A DNA stretch of 64,000 nucleotides from Fasciolopsis buskii (GCA_008360955.1 LUCM01011253.1:62001-126000), one strand, 5' to 3'. Shown: positions 24,701 through 39,800, counted from the first letter of the stretch. Numbers and translations: made by a program. The notes: generated by a model from the sequence alone, not told the origin.

Positions 24701-26346
24701 TCGATTGCAGTTCATCAAAAAGCGATTATGAGCAAATGCAACGTTTGCCATGTATTGCGAGCAAATCGTAATTTCCGCATTTCCGTTGCAAATTTTGTTG
24801 TTTCTTGTTTAGTTTAATCTGTGCTTTAATTTGCTGAAAAACGTGTGAGCAAGAGAAGGGTTCTAAAATGAGATATCATTTAACAAATTCACATCACAAA
24901 AATCTCTGCGGTGTGAGTTATATAATCAATAAGAATTCACAGAAAATCGTTTCTTCGAAAAACCACGCCAGGGAGGCACCGCTGATCCCCTCTGTGATTT
25001 GACAGACAATGCATGAAGATTTTACATTTTGAATAGGCAAACATTTGGAATGTCAAACGAGGATGAAACCATAGAAACCGATGACTGTTCCGCACGAGGA
25101 CTCATTAAATAGCAAGTTGCAGTTCGTCGATTAAGTATTTTTTTCTAGACAACCAAATAAAGACTTGTCAGGTCTTATGCTCAGTTTGCGATAAAAAAGC
25201 TTATTCGGTCTTTTAAAATGTCGTACTAAAATTTGTTTGCCCTCCACAACTTGATACCAACAAACTGAATCATCTATACTGCGAACGATGCAATGAATAC
25301 TCCTGCGCTTCACTTCCCCAGAAGCTAAGTCCAATCAAACTGAACTAACAGTGTAAACAACCGTTTTTTCCTCTATTCACTTCCAACATGAATTCTGCGG
25401 TTTTCTTTCGAGCAAGGGGTTTTCCAATCAGACTTTGAGCATTCGGAAATTTTTGCCTGAATGAGAACGGACCAAGGAATGGAACAGCTGTACAAATACT
25501 CACACTTCTCATATTGCCCGGTCGAGATCGTTAAGGAAGATGAAAGTTGTGGGAATGCGTTAGAAAAATTCAATGGGTACTGGTGTCAACAATGCTATTA
25601 TCGGTGTGAGAATACAAAGCCCACTCACCTGTTTCTACTTCTATCCTATTTGACAAAGGCGAATTGGCGTATTTCTGGTTGGTTTCTGATTTACAAAAAA
25701 TAGGAAGCAGTCAGTCAACGCTTACCACCAGATATATGTGATAAACTATGGATTCAGAAATTATAAAAACTACTGAATTGACAGAACTGTTTCTAAATCG
25801 TGGGAGTTCCAAGCAAAGCATGTCTTCAAGTAAGGGCCGGACTTTTCTCATTAAAAATGTCCTTACTACTGGGTGGACTGATTAAAAGAAAATTATATTG
25901 GCACGAAAATGACCGCTTCCCAGCTATTTCAGTGAAGTGAACTGGCTGGATGATTTATGAGGTAGTTTTAATACAGGCAATGAGATTATCAAAGCTTACT
26001 ATTATGGGAGGCGTGTGCCTGCGGACGTTAGGAATATGAGGACGGGCCAACGAACAGGTCTGCTTACGAAATATTCTGTGCCTTCCAAACAGCGAAAATG
26101 AAATGCATATCACGTTTTCTGAAGCCAGAATGCTTTTCCTAAGGCAGTCAAAATGCAGCTTGGAAATGATACAAATCAAAATTATTTTGAGGTGCAAAAG
26201 GGCACAAAATGTTATTTGAAATGAGAAATCCACTCATATACTACGCGGCCAAATTTCTGTTCAACTAGCCGGAATAGAAAGAGAAACCTTCCAAGCGGAA
26301 CGATGCACTACCTTTGGTTTACTGTTGACGCTGTACTCCAGTGTAG
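21721..26346. other. Long stretch without a supported gene
   Basis: It contains a 142-codon frame at 23416-23844 (+), overlapped by another + frame and by a - strand frame, with no domain that I know. A compact - strand frame at 23073-23258 is discussed under rejected items. A degenerate trinucleotide patch is listed separately. Nothing else is visible. Confidence 0.4.
24361..24560. repeat. Degenerate ACT/ATT-type low-complexity patch
   Basis: The stretch begins with 'actactactattattagcattactacaacaacagc' and keeps a loose triplet rhythm (attattgctgctaac, attactgctgcc) over about 200 bases. It looks like an old, mutated trinucleotide microsatellite. The Ile/Thr/Ala-rich 78-codon frame that crosses it is a by-product. 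Confidence 0.5.
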
Positions 26347-26433
26347 CTCGAGCCACTGTTCTGATGATACACAACGACTAACCTGATTTTCGTCACTGGA
26401 TTGGCCTCATCGACCACTTTCCAACGAGTGCCA
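26347..26433. repeat. Dispersed repeat family C, copy 2
   Basis: Direct-orientation partner of the repeat at 14951-15038: 'gagccactgttctgatgatacacaacgactaacctg', then 'ggattggcctcatcgaccactttccaa'. The sequence on either side differs between the two copies. Confidence 0.5.
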
Positions 26434-29210
26434 AAAACAGATGAACAAGTTCCAACGGTCCTAGGGATTGACCTGCATTTATTGCCAATTGGTAAAAGGA
26501 GTCAGAAGTTGTATGGGTGGTAAAACGGCTGGTTTGATCGCCACTCGTGGTGTAAACTTCTGGATGCGTATTACGCAACCATCCCATTCTCAACATGTAC
26601 ATTTTTGGGTCTACACATTAATCCATATCTAAGCCTGACACCCTCGGTTCACGCACTTTAAGAACTAATTGGCAGTGAGATCAGATTTTTCCGGAAAGGC
26701 TAAGGTCTCCTACTACAGCGAGATAAATGTCTTAGTGGAATGCAAACCATCGACGTTTTTACATTTTCGATTCCTACACTATTATTTACTTTGACGTCAG
26801 ACCAACGATGCCCCAAAAGGCAAAAAATGAAATACCTATTCAGCGCGCCAAAGAAAAATAAGTCATGAAATAGCTCATTATCGTTATTTATAATGCGTTC
26901 ACGTGCGAGGAAGAAGGCGTAAAGTTGAAATCGACGAAGGCCGATATTCAGAACATTTCGCACTGTTTGCTCATTCCAGTCACTTGACGGATCAATTAAA
27001 GCTTTTGTTTTCTACTGTATATCTCCATTGTACTTTACTTTCATAGTCGATTTCTATTCCATGCTCCATGCCATGATGCATCTTGCGAGTAGTCATTTTC
27101 TTACTTACCGAACATGTCTGCAAGAAGCATGGTCACCGCTGCTTTCGTCGTCAATTTATTTTAGCCGAAGGTACAGTAACGTTTGGGGCATTAGGAATAT
27201 TTCGAAATCCATGTGCCAAATTCAGGGAATTCCATACGCCCGGTTTGCATAGCTTTTGTAATATATCGTACAAACACAGCCGCTGGTGAGCAACTAGGGC
27301 CCCTAAAATGCATTTGCAATTTCTTACAAATTTGGCTTTCACCAAATCGAGTTACATTTGGAGTCGTTAGAACTAAAAGACTCATTGTGTCTGACTATAG
27401 CAAAAGGCAAACTCGGTTGTGGAAGACAAACAAATTGATCGTCTGACGGAACTGTTACTTGACCTCGGCCATTTTGAAAGTGATGCGTTGTTGCGAAGTT
27501 CTAAAGTTCAGAAAAGAGGATAATCTGCTGCAGTAGCGACACATTTGATTAATTTTTGTCGCCTTTATTTATCAACTTCGACTGCTAAAACCACTCGAAA
27601 TAGTGTCAAAGATCACGAAAGAAGCCCAGCTCTAGCCTAAAATCATCCTCAGCGATTAGTGGAGCTTACGAATTCCCGTATGAAAAGCTGACATTTTTTC
27701 CCGGGAAGCAGCAGCTGGTGTGAGATTCGATTGAAACTACTTTGAATGCAGGCTACACCTGGGCACTTCCACGCTTATTTTTATGGTTAAAGATGCTGTG
27801 ACTGTGAGATAATGCAACACCTGTAGTTCCTTGGACAAAAAGATAACATATTGACGTAACCCCGGTGTCGCGAACTGGCTTACCAGTGGTCACAACAAGC
27901 TCAAATAATAATAGTGGAAGTAATGTATGTGAATTTAAGGTATAACTTCAAGTGTAGAATTATATTGACCCAACTTACTTGTAGTGAATTTCACTTGCAT
28001 CCTGTTTACTTAATCGGGTGAAAGAAAATTGTCACCACGATGTGCTCACGGGAGCACGATCAACCTTCAGTGGTTAACCGTTAAGGCGTCAGGCCGTCGC
28101 ATGTATTACGCAGTTGCTTCTCCTGGCAACTCAAAATTAGTTGCCTCAGTCAATGCAAACCTAAATTACGCAAATACAACAAACTGATTTGTCATTCTGT
28201 CTGAGCTGTTAACATGGATTTCATGAAGTGAAAAATGAGACGACTGTGATATTAGTAATAAAACCGTTGATTGGCTCTCTTTCGTGATATCTAATCGTTA
28301 ATATTTTTGAGCAAGTTGAAAATGTAGATGGTTGTTCTTCATCCACTTTAAAATCAAGACTCGTGTTTCCCATATTTTTCGTGGGACAGTATAATCCAGA
28401 GAGGGACAGTAGATTTTGGATAATGGCTTTCTAATTAGACCCAAATCATTCAATGCATGTATGAGACAACTGTTAAGAAATAACCTACTATGGCCACAAG
28501 TAAAGAATGACTGGTTGGAGCTTCAGTTACATTCTTCTAACAAATCTTGTCTGCAAAAATAAATTAACTTATTTTCGAAACTGGTTAACAAACCTTTCAG
28601 ATCGATTACAAACAAAGATAAAACTTTATTACGGATTACTCGTCCCACTTTTTCGGCCACGGATTTTACACACTTCAGTCCTCCCTCCAGCTTTACTTCA
28701 CAAACGAAGAATAATTTTGGCCCCATTAAACGGCTCTCTTTTGTAGCTACTTTTCGGTGTTTGTTGTAGCGCAAGACCGGCTAACCAACGGTAACTGAGT
28801 ACGCAGTTTACAATTTCATTCTATTTTTCTGGGTAAATTGATTACTTTATAATGTTTTTTAAAAGCGTGAGTGCTGCGTCTGTTATAATTTCTTTGCGGG
28901 ACACAAGTGTTGATTGAAATCTTACCACTTTTTGGGAGTTCTTCATGGTGAAAATGGTTTTTCTTAGTCCAACAGTATTGAATGTTGGCTTTCACACCGA
29001 AACGTTTCTCACATCTTATCGATTATTTCGAGAACTAAGTTGCATGGTCAATTTTACGTAGACTGATATAAGTGACAGTGGAGACAAGTGGCAGCTAAGG
29101 TGCTATGTCAATTTACAAAATTGCAGAAAAACTCCTGGTTTTAATCGAATCGATGTAACACTTGATGCGTGATATCCAGATTTGTCTCGCTGCTTTTACG
29201 GTAGATAAAA

Positions 29211-29232
29211 TGTTTGTTTGTTTGTTTGTTTT
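29211..29232. repeat. (GTTT)5 microsatellite
   Basis: Perfect tetranucleotide run 'tgtttgtttgtttgtttgtttt'. Confidence 0.9.
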
Positions 29233-32200
29233 CGAAATACGGGCTAGCACAATTTGTGTGAGGATGCTACTGTGGCCAGAAGCTACTCAAGCAGTGGTCA
29301 ATGGGTTGCAAATCTTACTTTGCTAGTTAATTGGCCCTATTGTTTACTCACAAGTGATCAGGAAAGTCAGTATAATGAACACGCAGAAATGTACTTGTGT
29401 ATGCAATCAGTCTCCTACGGTTGTATGTGGAGATATCTTATCTGAAAATGCCACACATGAATCCCTTTTATGGGAAACAGTAACAATAGTTGCCTTGAAA
29501 GATAAGAAGAGATGGCTTAATGCAAGGAGCTAGGGAAAAACTACCTTGACTAAACCAACCAATCCGGGAGTCGTTACATCACAACAGCATTGATTTGTTC
29601 TGAAACTTTTGATTGTTTTTCCCAAAGATGCATAAGTGATAGCCTTTGACACGATAATAGGTGCAACCGATTTCTCCTATGGTGGAATAGTTGACATATA
29701 ATTGCCCAGCTGTACTGATTCAACTTGAAAGTCACTCTTAAGTTCCGTTCAACGCATGCGATTATCTGTCGACAGCAATCGGTACTCGGTCTAACGGCAT
29801 GTTGGTCACATTGTTGCATGTTTGCGAGGCAACATTTTCGCTATTCTACATCGGGTAAATTTGACTGGCACTTGTGCTCGTTCAGTCGTGATAAGAGTGC
29901 ATCACCGGTCTGGTTGCATGGCTTTTCAAACCTGGCTGTCGGAAACTGCGGGCTAATTTAATAGACCATTTCATGTGGTCCATTTTAAGGGGACCTAACC
30001 ACTAGGCAATCAGCACAAACAATGATTTATTGGAAAAAATAGCAATAGACGAGTTTTTCCATGCAGATTTAATATTTACCAAAGCTGGCAGTTCTCAGAT
30101 TAAGTTTTGTTGATAAGTTTTTACTGGTAGGATACAAAGCGATTTCAGCCTAACGAAAGAAACAAAGCTGATGTTTTTGTTCCTAATCAAACAGTATCCG
30201 TATCTTTTGGAATGCCTGCTCTTTTGGCTATTAATACGAGCACTGATCGAGACGATCCAGCGACAAATTATTGACTTGCCAACTGTTTTCAACATTTTCA
30301 GTCTACTACTCAGTTACTTTTGATGTGGCAATTTTTCATAATGGTCGGTGAAACTGAAGGTCATTTATTTGTCTTTCAAGTTAATCGTTACATTTTGCTA
30401 CTTTAGTTTTCTAGAAAAGGGATCTGGTTGACGGCCTTTTTGTGGTTATTTCATTGCAAAAAGAGCATTTCATAACAAAAATTTTGGAATAGGGAGAGTT
30501 GCAATGACATCCTTCGATTCTGAAATAATAATCAGTGGGCGTTTCTTGACGGTAAAATGTTTGGGCATTCTCGAAGAAATATTTCCTTCTCTCAGGGAAT
30601 ACATAACTGCAATCGGCAAGCTTATTGCTCGTGTGCCACGCACAATGTGTACGCTTTTTCCTTAACTCTGGTGTTCAATCTTGCAAATAGCATTTCCTTC
30701 GTTTCGGTAAAAGAACATCTGCTCAACCCCTTTCACATTTTGGAAGAAAGTTTGAAGGCCAATAGAATGTTCACATCTAGTCACTTGATAACGATGTGGC
30801 CATAGGGGATGATTATTGACGAATGTCAAATCGATTAGCAGCAAATAGAGGCGACTCTTCAGAACGGTGCTCGTTGCCAATGCCATTTCGTTTTCGGCAT
30901 TCTTTTTCCAATACGACTAAATCTCACTGGTAGTTTATGGCATACCGAGTGTTGGTAAAAAGTATGAGTGCGACATCATCGCCGACTATGTGAATGTCTT
31001 CTAACAGGAATGATTTTATCAAGCTTTGTTGTCTGCACATAGATAGCGCCCTTCGATAGAGCTCTGGGCAGGATGATGCAGTGCACATGCTGGTCTGGGC
31101 CCCCCTTTGACCACAATCAGCCCAGATAAACTAAGCAAAATTGGCAAAAATATCGGACAATAGTAAGTACCCGAAAATTAAAACCAGTATTGAAAAGACA
31201 GTTCAATCAGCAATATTTAATAGAAATCTAGGCTCTTTCCCTAGAAAATTATAAGCTCACTAATTTGCCCGAAAATTCAGCACCCGTTTTTTTTTATTGA
31301 AACTACACATGGGTGTGTCAGATTGCAAAGTAATTGTTGATGCAGTACATCGAAGAAACGGAAATTCTTCCATCATGATTGCTATTCTTGCCAATTTCAG
31401 CCGACAATTTACGGTAATTGCCAGATATGTCATCTGCAGGTATGGGTTTGTTGTGATGAAATGGTATTAACTGTGCAGATAATTATGCAGTCGAGTCTAA
31501 GGGTATGGTCTGTTTACTAGCGAGTAAAGTACACAGCAAAGATGTGTGTTACCCTAATAGATGTGGTGCGAATACAGGTTAAGTGAAACGAGTATGGAAG
31601 TGCTTCCTTATGTATACGCTAATTTGTTAATTGTATAACAAACAAATCTTGCGAACTTACTAGCACCGAAGTGCGTACCTATTTCAGAGCCCAGTACGGA
31701 GTTTAACTTGTGTAAGTATTATGGACCAAGGGAAAACAAAATGAGATTCTTATTGTGGTGCAAGGACGAAAACACGAGAATTGCCCTAAAATCGTGGATC
31801 TGACTTTCTGTTATTTGTACCAGCCGCGGTTCTAATTAGACCATCAAATTATCTATGTGCAAAGCAATCCACTGGCCGAAATGTACGCAAACGCCTTTGA
31901 ACAGCTACTCTGTGTTCCGAAAACTGTGAACTGCGAACAATACACGTGAATACTTTTAACTCATGGATAATTTCAAATTCCTCAATAAGTCGCTAGATTG
32001 GAATTTAAACGAACATTTATGTGCATTGGTATCTAAAATATTAGTCATTTCCTCCATGAAATAAGCACCGCATGAAACCGGTTCAAATCAATGCATCCTA
32101 CTGCATGCTGATCATTTTATGAAAATCTATTAATTGATCGGTGGATTCCGTTATCTAGGATAAATATTCTCAACAAATATTTGTTTTATCAAACTTAGGC

Positions 32201-34475
32201 AGAGTTTCACTGCTGGTAATTACGTTTGTCTGCTCAGGTATGTTTGAAAGTTTGGGAACCCTTTTGTCTTGAACAAATGGCTGGTGTTTGTCACCACCGC
32301 TGTCAGTGGAGGCTAGGAGCTTGAAAATAAGATACATATGAACATGAGCATAAAACACGTACGTTTCTCGAGACACTGAAAACCGGAACTCCGTGAGCTC
32401 AAGTTACATGTAGCCCGAATACAAATCTGCTTGCCTGCTGACGAAACATCGTACGTAAGGTATTGCCCCGTTGCGGAAACACTAACGGGCATATGCTGTG
32501 CTAAGTTGCACTGGTTGTTGTAATATGCATTCACAGCACATCAGAGTTGTTTCGGACATCGCACCTATTCTGGACTTTACAAATGTTTATGTTATAATTG
32601 TAATAAGCATTTATAAAGGTTTGAATATTGAGGAAGAGTGAACAGGTATCTCTAAATCAAAACATGTGGCTGATTAATGTTTACAATCTTAGGCTTCTGT
32701 TTTCAAAAAGTCTTGTTATGCTGACCAAACTGACTGAGTCATTGGATGTGAAGAGATTTAAAGCAACGATAAAATGCACTTGAGGTAAAGCAATAGTATT
32801 TTTGTTCGGAGTGTAGTATCGAATGCAAAAATCAGCACTGATTTAAATTGTGCTTTTAAAAGAGAGCATCGTGGCCGATCGAAACAAATCACTTATACAA
32901 AAATGCTGACTACTTTTGAATAAACAAACATTCTGTGGTTGACCTGCATTACCACCCGTTCAGGATTCATCAAGATCTCTAAAACAAAGCAGTTGTTGAC
33001 AAAGAGACGGATTAATGACGGTAACAAAGGAGCATATCACCATTCACATATGTTTCTCCTTCGAATGACTGCAAGTGTGTCAGTTAGTTTTCTGTGATAA
33101 TAACCGCATAGAAACACAGTGGTGTCCCCGTTTTCTGCACTGATTTAAAATGGTTCACCCGTGTGCTGGTGCAAGCCTTTAAGCTGGTTGTAATAACACA
33201 AATTCAACGGTAAAACTGACGGTAAATAGCGACGTTTAAATATAGCTTTAAACATCGTTTTAAGTGAAACTTCAGTACTGGCGATGCGTGGACAAGGGGT
33301 GCGGCGTTTTAGGAACACTTGGAAATCTTATTATTTGGCATGGGGTGGTCCGGATCTTCTCATCCGGGATAGACAAAGGCAATACCGTTCGGTTGCGTTT
33401 GTTTACTAATAAATGAAGGTTATGAACCAGCAAATAAGACTGCCAAATAAAAATCAATAGGAACTAGGAGCAGAAAACCATTTACACGCTATCATGTTTC
33501 TGATGTGTGATTTAGAGTGGTCCCGATAAACAGTTTTGTTGTCGTCCCTCGGTTTGTTTGCCTGGCAATAAAGCCAACAAGTTTAAGTTTAAGTTTGGAA
33601 ATCTAGGCAAAACAGTGACCTCCAACTTGGTTCGCCAATCTGACTGATTGTGGGTGCGCAGCTACCAGATTTTTGGAGATTCTAGTCCTACATCATGATG
33701 CAATCTCACTTAGCATGGGAAGATAAGAATGAAATTGATAGTCATTCAACGAAGAGAGCAACCATATTAAATAGGTGAAAGGATTGGGATGTGTTAATGA
33801 ATACAATAAACTACGGTTACAAAACCTTTTAAAAATTCAGATAGATGGCGAGTTACTTTCGACAATCATTTCATGATACAATAAAAGATGTTATTAAATC
33901 GTCCATTGGCTGAGTGAAAGTTAGTTCTGTTGTTCTGGATGAGGCGTGTAATCATAGGACAGTAAGAAAATATGATCAAGTCACCGAAGAAAACAAAGCA
34001 TGCTCCTTCTTTAGATTCATCCACAGTGACGATACCTAGGAGACAGTGTTCTGCGTTTGCTCTACAAATCACTCGACCTTGATTATTTTCATGACACCCT
34101 AAATTTTCGATGCCAGTGCACCTGTGAAAGCAGTTTTACTGAGCTGTATTTACATTATCTAGCCAGCCCTCTGTCAGAGAAGCATACGGATGCTTTTCAT
34201 GCAACTAATTTAGAATGACAAATATTGTGGGTTTATAAAGACGAGAGATCACTGTGAGAGGGGGCTTTGGGCAAAGTTGATCTAAACTTCGAGCTTCCTC
34301 TGACCATGGACATATGTGACAAATCGGAGAAACTATGTTCAGGATGTGTTATAAGTTTAATGTCTTAGAAAGAACACAAGAAGGGAGATCTAACTAATTC
34401 AATACAAAAAAAATCCAAGAATACCGCCTACGATATATGTAATTACAAAGACAGCTGAAAAATGCATTTAAAGAC

Positions 34476-34497
34476 AAACATTACAAACATTACAAAT
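34476..34497. repeat. Short tandem repeat, 9-bp unit
   Basis: 'acaaacatt acaaacatt acaaa': two full units and a partial one. Confidence 0.8.
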
Positions 34498-36701
34498 GAT
34501 TGCTTTGCTCACTTTATTTTGAGATTTTATCTCTGATGCTACTAACTGTCATTCAGCGGACGTTTTTGAGATATCGTCCGCGTAGGTGTGAAAAGCGATT
34601 CTTGTTACTTAGTTACCTTTGCACTCATATACTGTAAGATGTATTGCCTAACTGTGAACTGCAGTCTACTAGCTGCTAGTAGATGTCTCCTTGCCCGGTC
34701 ACGTGGCGAAGGAGAGGCATACCTTACTGTAATCGAAATGTTTTCATTGTAGGTCCGAATATTTTTGATATGATTCAGAAATTGCCTAGCTGTTATTATA
34801 GGATAACGGGAAATTCACGATAAGAATGATTAGGGAAGGCAAGTCTAGGCTGTATATTTTTGATTGCATTGCTGAAGACCCACGTGAAAATATTTTCAAT
34901 GCGATCATGAACTGTCTTTTAAATGAAATTCTGTTTCGTAAACTAACCAAACTATTCTCTAAAGTAGTGAAAATAACAAAAGTATATAAAATGATCCGAA
35001 GATAGAACCAATTTTGCGTTTCTGTCTTCTTTATTTAGACCAGGATGTAGGTAAATGGGGTATAGTGTATAAACTGTCAAGGCAGTTGTCGTAGGGATGT
35101 GGTCAGTTATACCGTCCAATTCGACGGATCGAATGGTGCATTTGCCTGGCAATATTCGCATTGCATGGAGTGTTGGTACGAAAAATCTCGGACAGTGTTT
35201 TTGGAGGCGCTAAGATTGTTCTATATAATTTGTAAATAAGGAACATTTGAGTGAGGGATGCAAAACAATAACCTCAACCAAAATGCTCACCAGATATTCA
35301 GAATTGTTTATTTTGCACCATAGGACGTTTGCGGCAGTCCTTCATCTTCATTTGCTACTTTCAAATTAGAGTGATTTGGTTGCAGATTGTTGCACCTTGT
35401 GTCCCTATTGACAGACTATTATAAGTACCAAGGAGAGATGGCTCAGATACTGGTAGTTATATGGAACAACCTCTTGTGAAAGATTAATCAGTGAATCATA
35501 TAATCTGATCGTAGACCAATTATGAGGAGCAATTATTGTTTAGTCAACATAGCCATGTTTGTTGTGTTCTCGGCGAAAACATCTGGGAGCGCAAGAAATT
35601 GATTGGTCCGATTGCAGAAGTACCAGGCGATTTGGTAATCAGTGTGAAACTAGTATGGTATGAAATAGCAACACACTGGGAGAGACTCTTTCCCGGAACA
35701 AGTGCACATGAGTGGTAAGACAACCGAATAGATCGGCAGTTCTGTGCTTGCATATTCATCACGAAAATACATCAATGACAACGTAGTTAGCATTAATTGT
35801 AGAGAAAAAACCTCTTCTTAAGTCCGTGCAAATCACTTTGACAATTGCTTCTAACAGGAAGAAACGTATGCCCAATATAACATTCCGGGTACTCATATGT
35901 ATACATTTATTACATAACAATGTATGCATGTGTATTTAATTCCATGATGTGACATTATAGAAAAGAATGTCTTTCGTGCTAGATATGCATACTTTCCGAC
36001 GTGCAACTTCTGCGAACTGTTTCATATTTGTTTAGCCATTTGCAGCGATGTAGTTAAGTAACCTTACGACTACGCATGCTTTCGTAATTTCTTCTGGTGA
36101 ATTGGCTGACTAAAATTCAAATGTATTATACAATCCGGTAGACAATATTTTATGGAACAAGGCGTTTTGTAATTAACAACCACCTTTTAAGGGATGAATC
36201 CTACAACTGGAATGTAACAGCGCAAAAGTTATGCGGAGGAAGAAACAACGTTTGTTCGAAATCACGAACTGCGATATCCGAGTGAACAGAATGTCGGTTA
36301 CGAGAAGCTCAGGTCGGCAAACGACCATGTCCTCATCTTCCCTCCACAACACTTGACTTGTCATCCAGTTTGGTTTTCCACAATCCTTGGTTATACGTTC
36401 TTGCAACACTACCGGCTAGTTACAGCATGTATGCGTATGATCACTGGAAAAATTTTAACTTTCAGACACACAAATCCATAAAAACTTTAGTCCAACAGTA
36501 ACGTGTTGTAGTTGAAGTAATCGTTGGTCAGCTATTCTCAAGCACATGGTGCAATCACCAAAAACAGCAAGTAGTTTGCATAAAACGGTATACTATCACA
36601 ACTCTAAAATGAGATAAATGCTGCACGGAGAATAAGGCCAGTGAATCGTCCAGGGAAGCTTGTACAATTGCCTGGCAACGTTTGAACAAACCGTTCAGAG
36701 C

Positions 36702-36895
36702 CTGCCCGGTAGCGTAATGGCTAAGGCGTTCGAATCGGAATGGTTCGTCCCGAGTTCGCGTCCCAGTTAGGGCGCGGTGGATATGCACTGCCGATGATTC
36801 CTAACAAGGATAAAACAGTTGTACAGTGCTTTCGTGGTTTATTTATGGTGAATTGAGCGGTGATATCACATGGTGAATTATTTCGTGAATACATT
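36702..36895 (+). mobile_element. tRNA-derived SINE-like repeat, family B, copy 1
   Basis: The head (about 36703-36775) is tRNA-like on the + strand: 'gcccggtagcgtaatggctaagg' gives an A-box-like block, and 'ccgagttcgcgtccc' near 36750-36764 gives a B-box-like block. The body ('cctaacaaggataaaacagttgtacagtgctttcgtggttta') and tail ('gagcggtgatatcacatggtgaattatttcgtgaat') are shared with copies at 41.67, 50.22 and 61.0 kb. All four are on the + strand. It lies about 4.2 kb upstream of the first visible Eph exon. Confidence 0.65.
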
Positions 36896-39800
36896 TAGAT
36901 TTATTTGAGAACCAAATTATCCCGTAAGTGATAGCATCTTGCATGAATACAAAATAAATTTGTTTCAAGCTTTACATATCTATTACATCGATCATCACAC
37001 AAAACAACATTTCAGTTCATATATTTTTTGTCGTTGGAATTCAACCTCATGCTCATCGATTCAACGGGAAATCCTACGAAGTCTAAAATGACTCACGTTT
37101 CTAATGAGGGACACAAATGACACAAGTAAGATGGTTTTGAAATCCGGTAATGATTACTTGATTTAATTGAACCAGATCAAACTGGCACTTGATGATGATG
37201 ATTGGCTAAAATTTCTTGTGTGGATCTTAGATAAACTCTTCCAATTCTATCACTTGGAACAAACACCTCGTTTATTTCTTCAGTCCAGAGAAAAAAATAT
37301 TAGCTGGTATATGCATTTCAGACAGAACTGCTTTATCAGTCGCGCTTTACTGTTCATTCAATGCGGTCTCAGTGTTTAGCTATAAATTGCTATCGGATCG
37401 AGTAACTAGAATGGTTTTTCCCTTTGAAATTGTTCCACACAACGTAAGAGATGACAAAAATGAAACACATACGAAATCAGAGATGTGAGATTTATTGTAG
37501 ATTTCTGGCACAATATATCTATACGAAAAGTCTCATTGGAACGATTTAGTGCAAATTCAATCTCACTGAGTTTCAGATCGTCTGTTGCTATGATAGTCGA
37601 CTGCAATTATTACCTTACTGTCAGACTTTAGTATCGTGCTTCTGAATTTATCGCTTACCCTAATAATGTTTGCAAGCTTGCAATGCATACTACTGTATTT
37701 CACAGCTACTCATTTCCCTATGTTCTGAACGGGATTTTACCGATTTTATTATGCAAGCGTTTGTTTTGTTATTGTTATGGTTTGGAAGCAAAAATTAACC
37801 TTTAATAACATCATTTTTGGCAGCAAACCCAGGTGAAATATGACATGCATTCTTGCTTGTGCGACATTGAGATTGTATTACGCAGAAAGGATCATTCTTT
37901 TTTTTCCTTTTTTGAAAGGAAGGCAAGTTAGCGAATAGTACAGTTCATTGGAGCAAATCTCTTATCAGGTCAAGCTAATCATACGCCAGTGAAAGCCTGT
38001 AATTTAAGATCGGATCGACCGAGAATGAACATGTGCTCAATCCTAACCGCACTCGGCCTGGAACGGCAGACTGAGTGTTTATTTGCTGCATTATTTGTCC
38101 CTGGTTTTTGCTAGGTGAATTTCGCATTATCATTCGCTATTTTTTCATATCTGTATTTCGAGCCAATCACATTCCAAAATCAGTGAACAGTGTTAGGAGT
38201 GTTTCTAGTTTTAATGTGGCATCTCTGCCTTTTTCACGTTGTTTGGGACAGATAAGGATATTTCTTATCGTGATTATTGCCGTAAATGGATGGAAGAACA
38301 AAATGTCCTCGAAAGCACGTCACCGTTAGTGCAGCTCACTAGGTATACATACTTTCTTATTCAATCATCCGCATGTTTCTACACTCCGATACGTTTTTGC
38401 ATCAAAAACCAGAAGTCTGTATGGATCAAAACGGCGAATTCTGAACTCTATATAGTCGGCCAGTCAAAATAATACTTCAGAAAGAACAAATATTGTCAAG
38501 TTTTCCGGTTTTTATTGTGAATTATGATCAAGGGTATGTCTTCAAGGTAATTTTTATCTTTGATTCGGCGGTCGTCCAATGACCAGCGTCGCGGCGTCTC
38601 AAATCGAAGGTTGCAGGTTTAATTTCCTTATCACCGATGAACTTCTTTGCATGGCAGCCAACAGCTGGTCCCGAGCCTCTTCCCGTTGTTTTGCTAATAA
38701 GACGAGAAGAAAATAATGACGAAATTACTTAAAAATGTGCTAAAGGCACGATTTCCAGTGAAACGGAATGCTTGACAAAAATGGGATAGGTGTTTCTACT
38801 TCTTCAGCTTCACGTATTTCCCAACACAAAACCCAATGTCGGAATCTCCCCGTAACTTTCATCATTTTGGCTACTTCTGCACCTATCCTTACTAGGTATG
38901 TCGCACTTTATTATTTGGTAGAGGAAAAGTCACAGTGGTTTGTTCACTGATCGTTGTTGTGGGTCGCTGGCGGTGATCGTCTGTTTCTATTTGAATACTG
39001 GTTCTATTCATAATGACGGAACAACACACGATACGTGTGATTTCGTACACGGGCGGAAATTTGGTTGATGAACATCACAGTATAAAAAAGGCAAAAAATT
39101 AGATTTTTAAGTATTATTAGTAGCTTCTAAGGTAAAAATAAATCAGCGGATATGGGAGTCTACCAGAAGAAGAAAAAGGTAAACACTTCGGTCGATTTGC
39201 CCCATTCATTCCAAAACTGACCAAGGTAGCACAATTTTGAGTGCAATAATCTGTCCTGGTTTGTTAGGTAATACAGTATCCGATGTGCTGAAACTCGTGA
39301 TTTTTGGATGTCTGGTGCTTCAAGGCTACCTTTGGAATACTATTCATTCGTATGCAATTTTGCTTGTAAATTTCATTCCTTTTGATTAATGCAGCAACAA
39401 TCGGTTTTACGATGCTTAGTATTAATAAAGTACTTCAAACACCCTAGTTCGACTGAGAGGAACTAAATTTTAGACTGAAACGTGTAACATCTAAATAGAG
39501 GTTTTTGTTCCAGCTGGAGCATTTTTCATCAACATACATTATTCTTCCTCGAGAATATAAGAAAATTGATTGAGAAGAAATTATACGAAAAGAAACCTAA
39601 TCCATAATAATTACGTAGACGGCCACGATCGGTAAGATGTGAAAGTAAACCTGTTGCATTCATGTACAGAAGGAACTAACACACCAATCGGTTGGGCAAT
39701 TCACTTATTCGTATTCTGCTTTTTGAGAGGATTTTTCCTTTGTATTTCTACCACGTTCATGAGGGGTAATTATGCTATGATATGTAATGAAAAAATTACT

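Larger units (their letters stand above)
26434..36701. other. Long stretch without a supported gene
   Basis: About 10 kb with only short, overlapping frames. It holds a (GTTT)n run near 29.2 kb, a small tandem repeat near 34.5 kb and a possible tRNA-like remnant near 28.07 kb ('gtggttaaccgttaaggcg'). I recognise no exon, RNA gene or transposon protein. Confidence 0.45.

Noticed and set aside
36703..36775. A tRNA gene on the + strand
   Set aside because: The cloverleaf does not close properly (the B box is imperfect and the acceptor ends do not pair well) and the element has a repeated body and tail.
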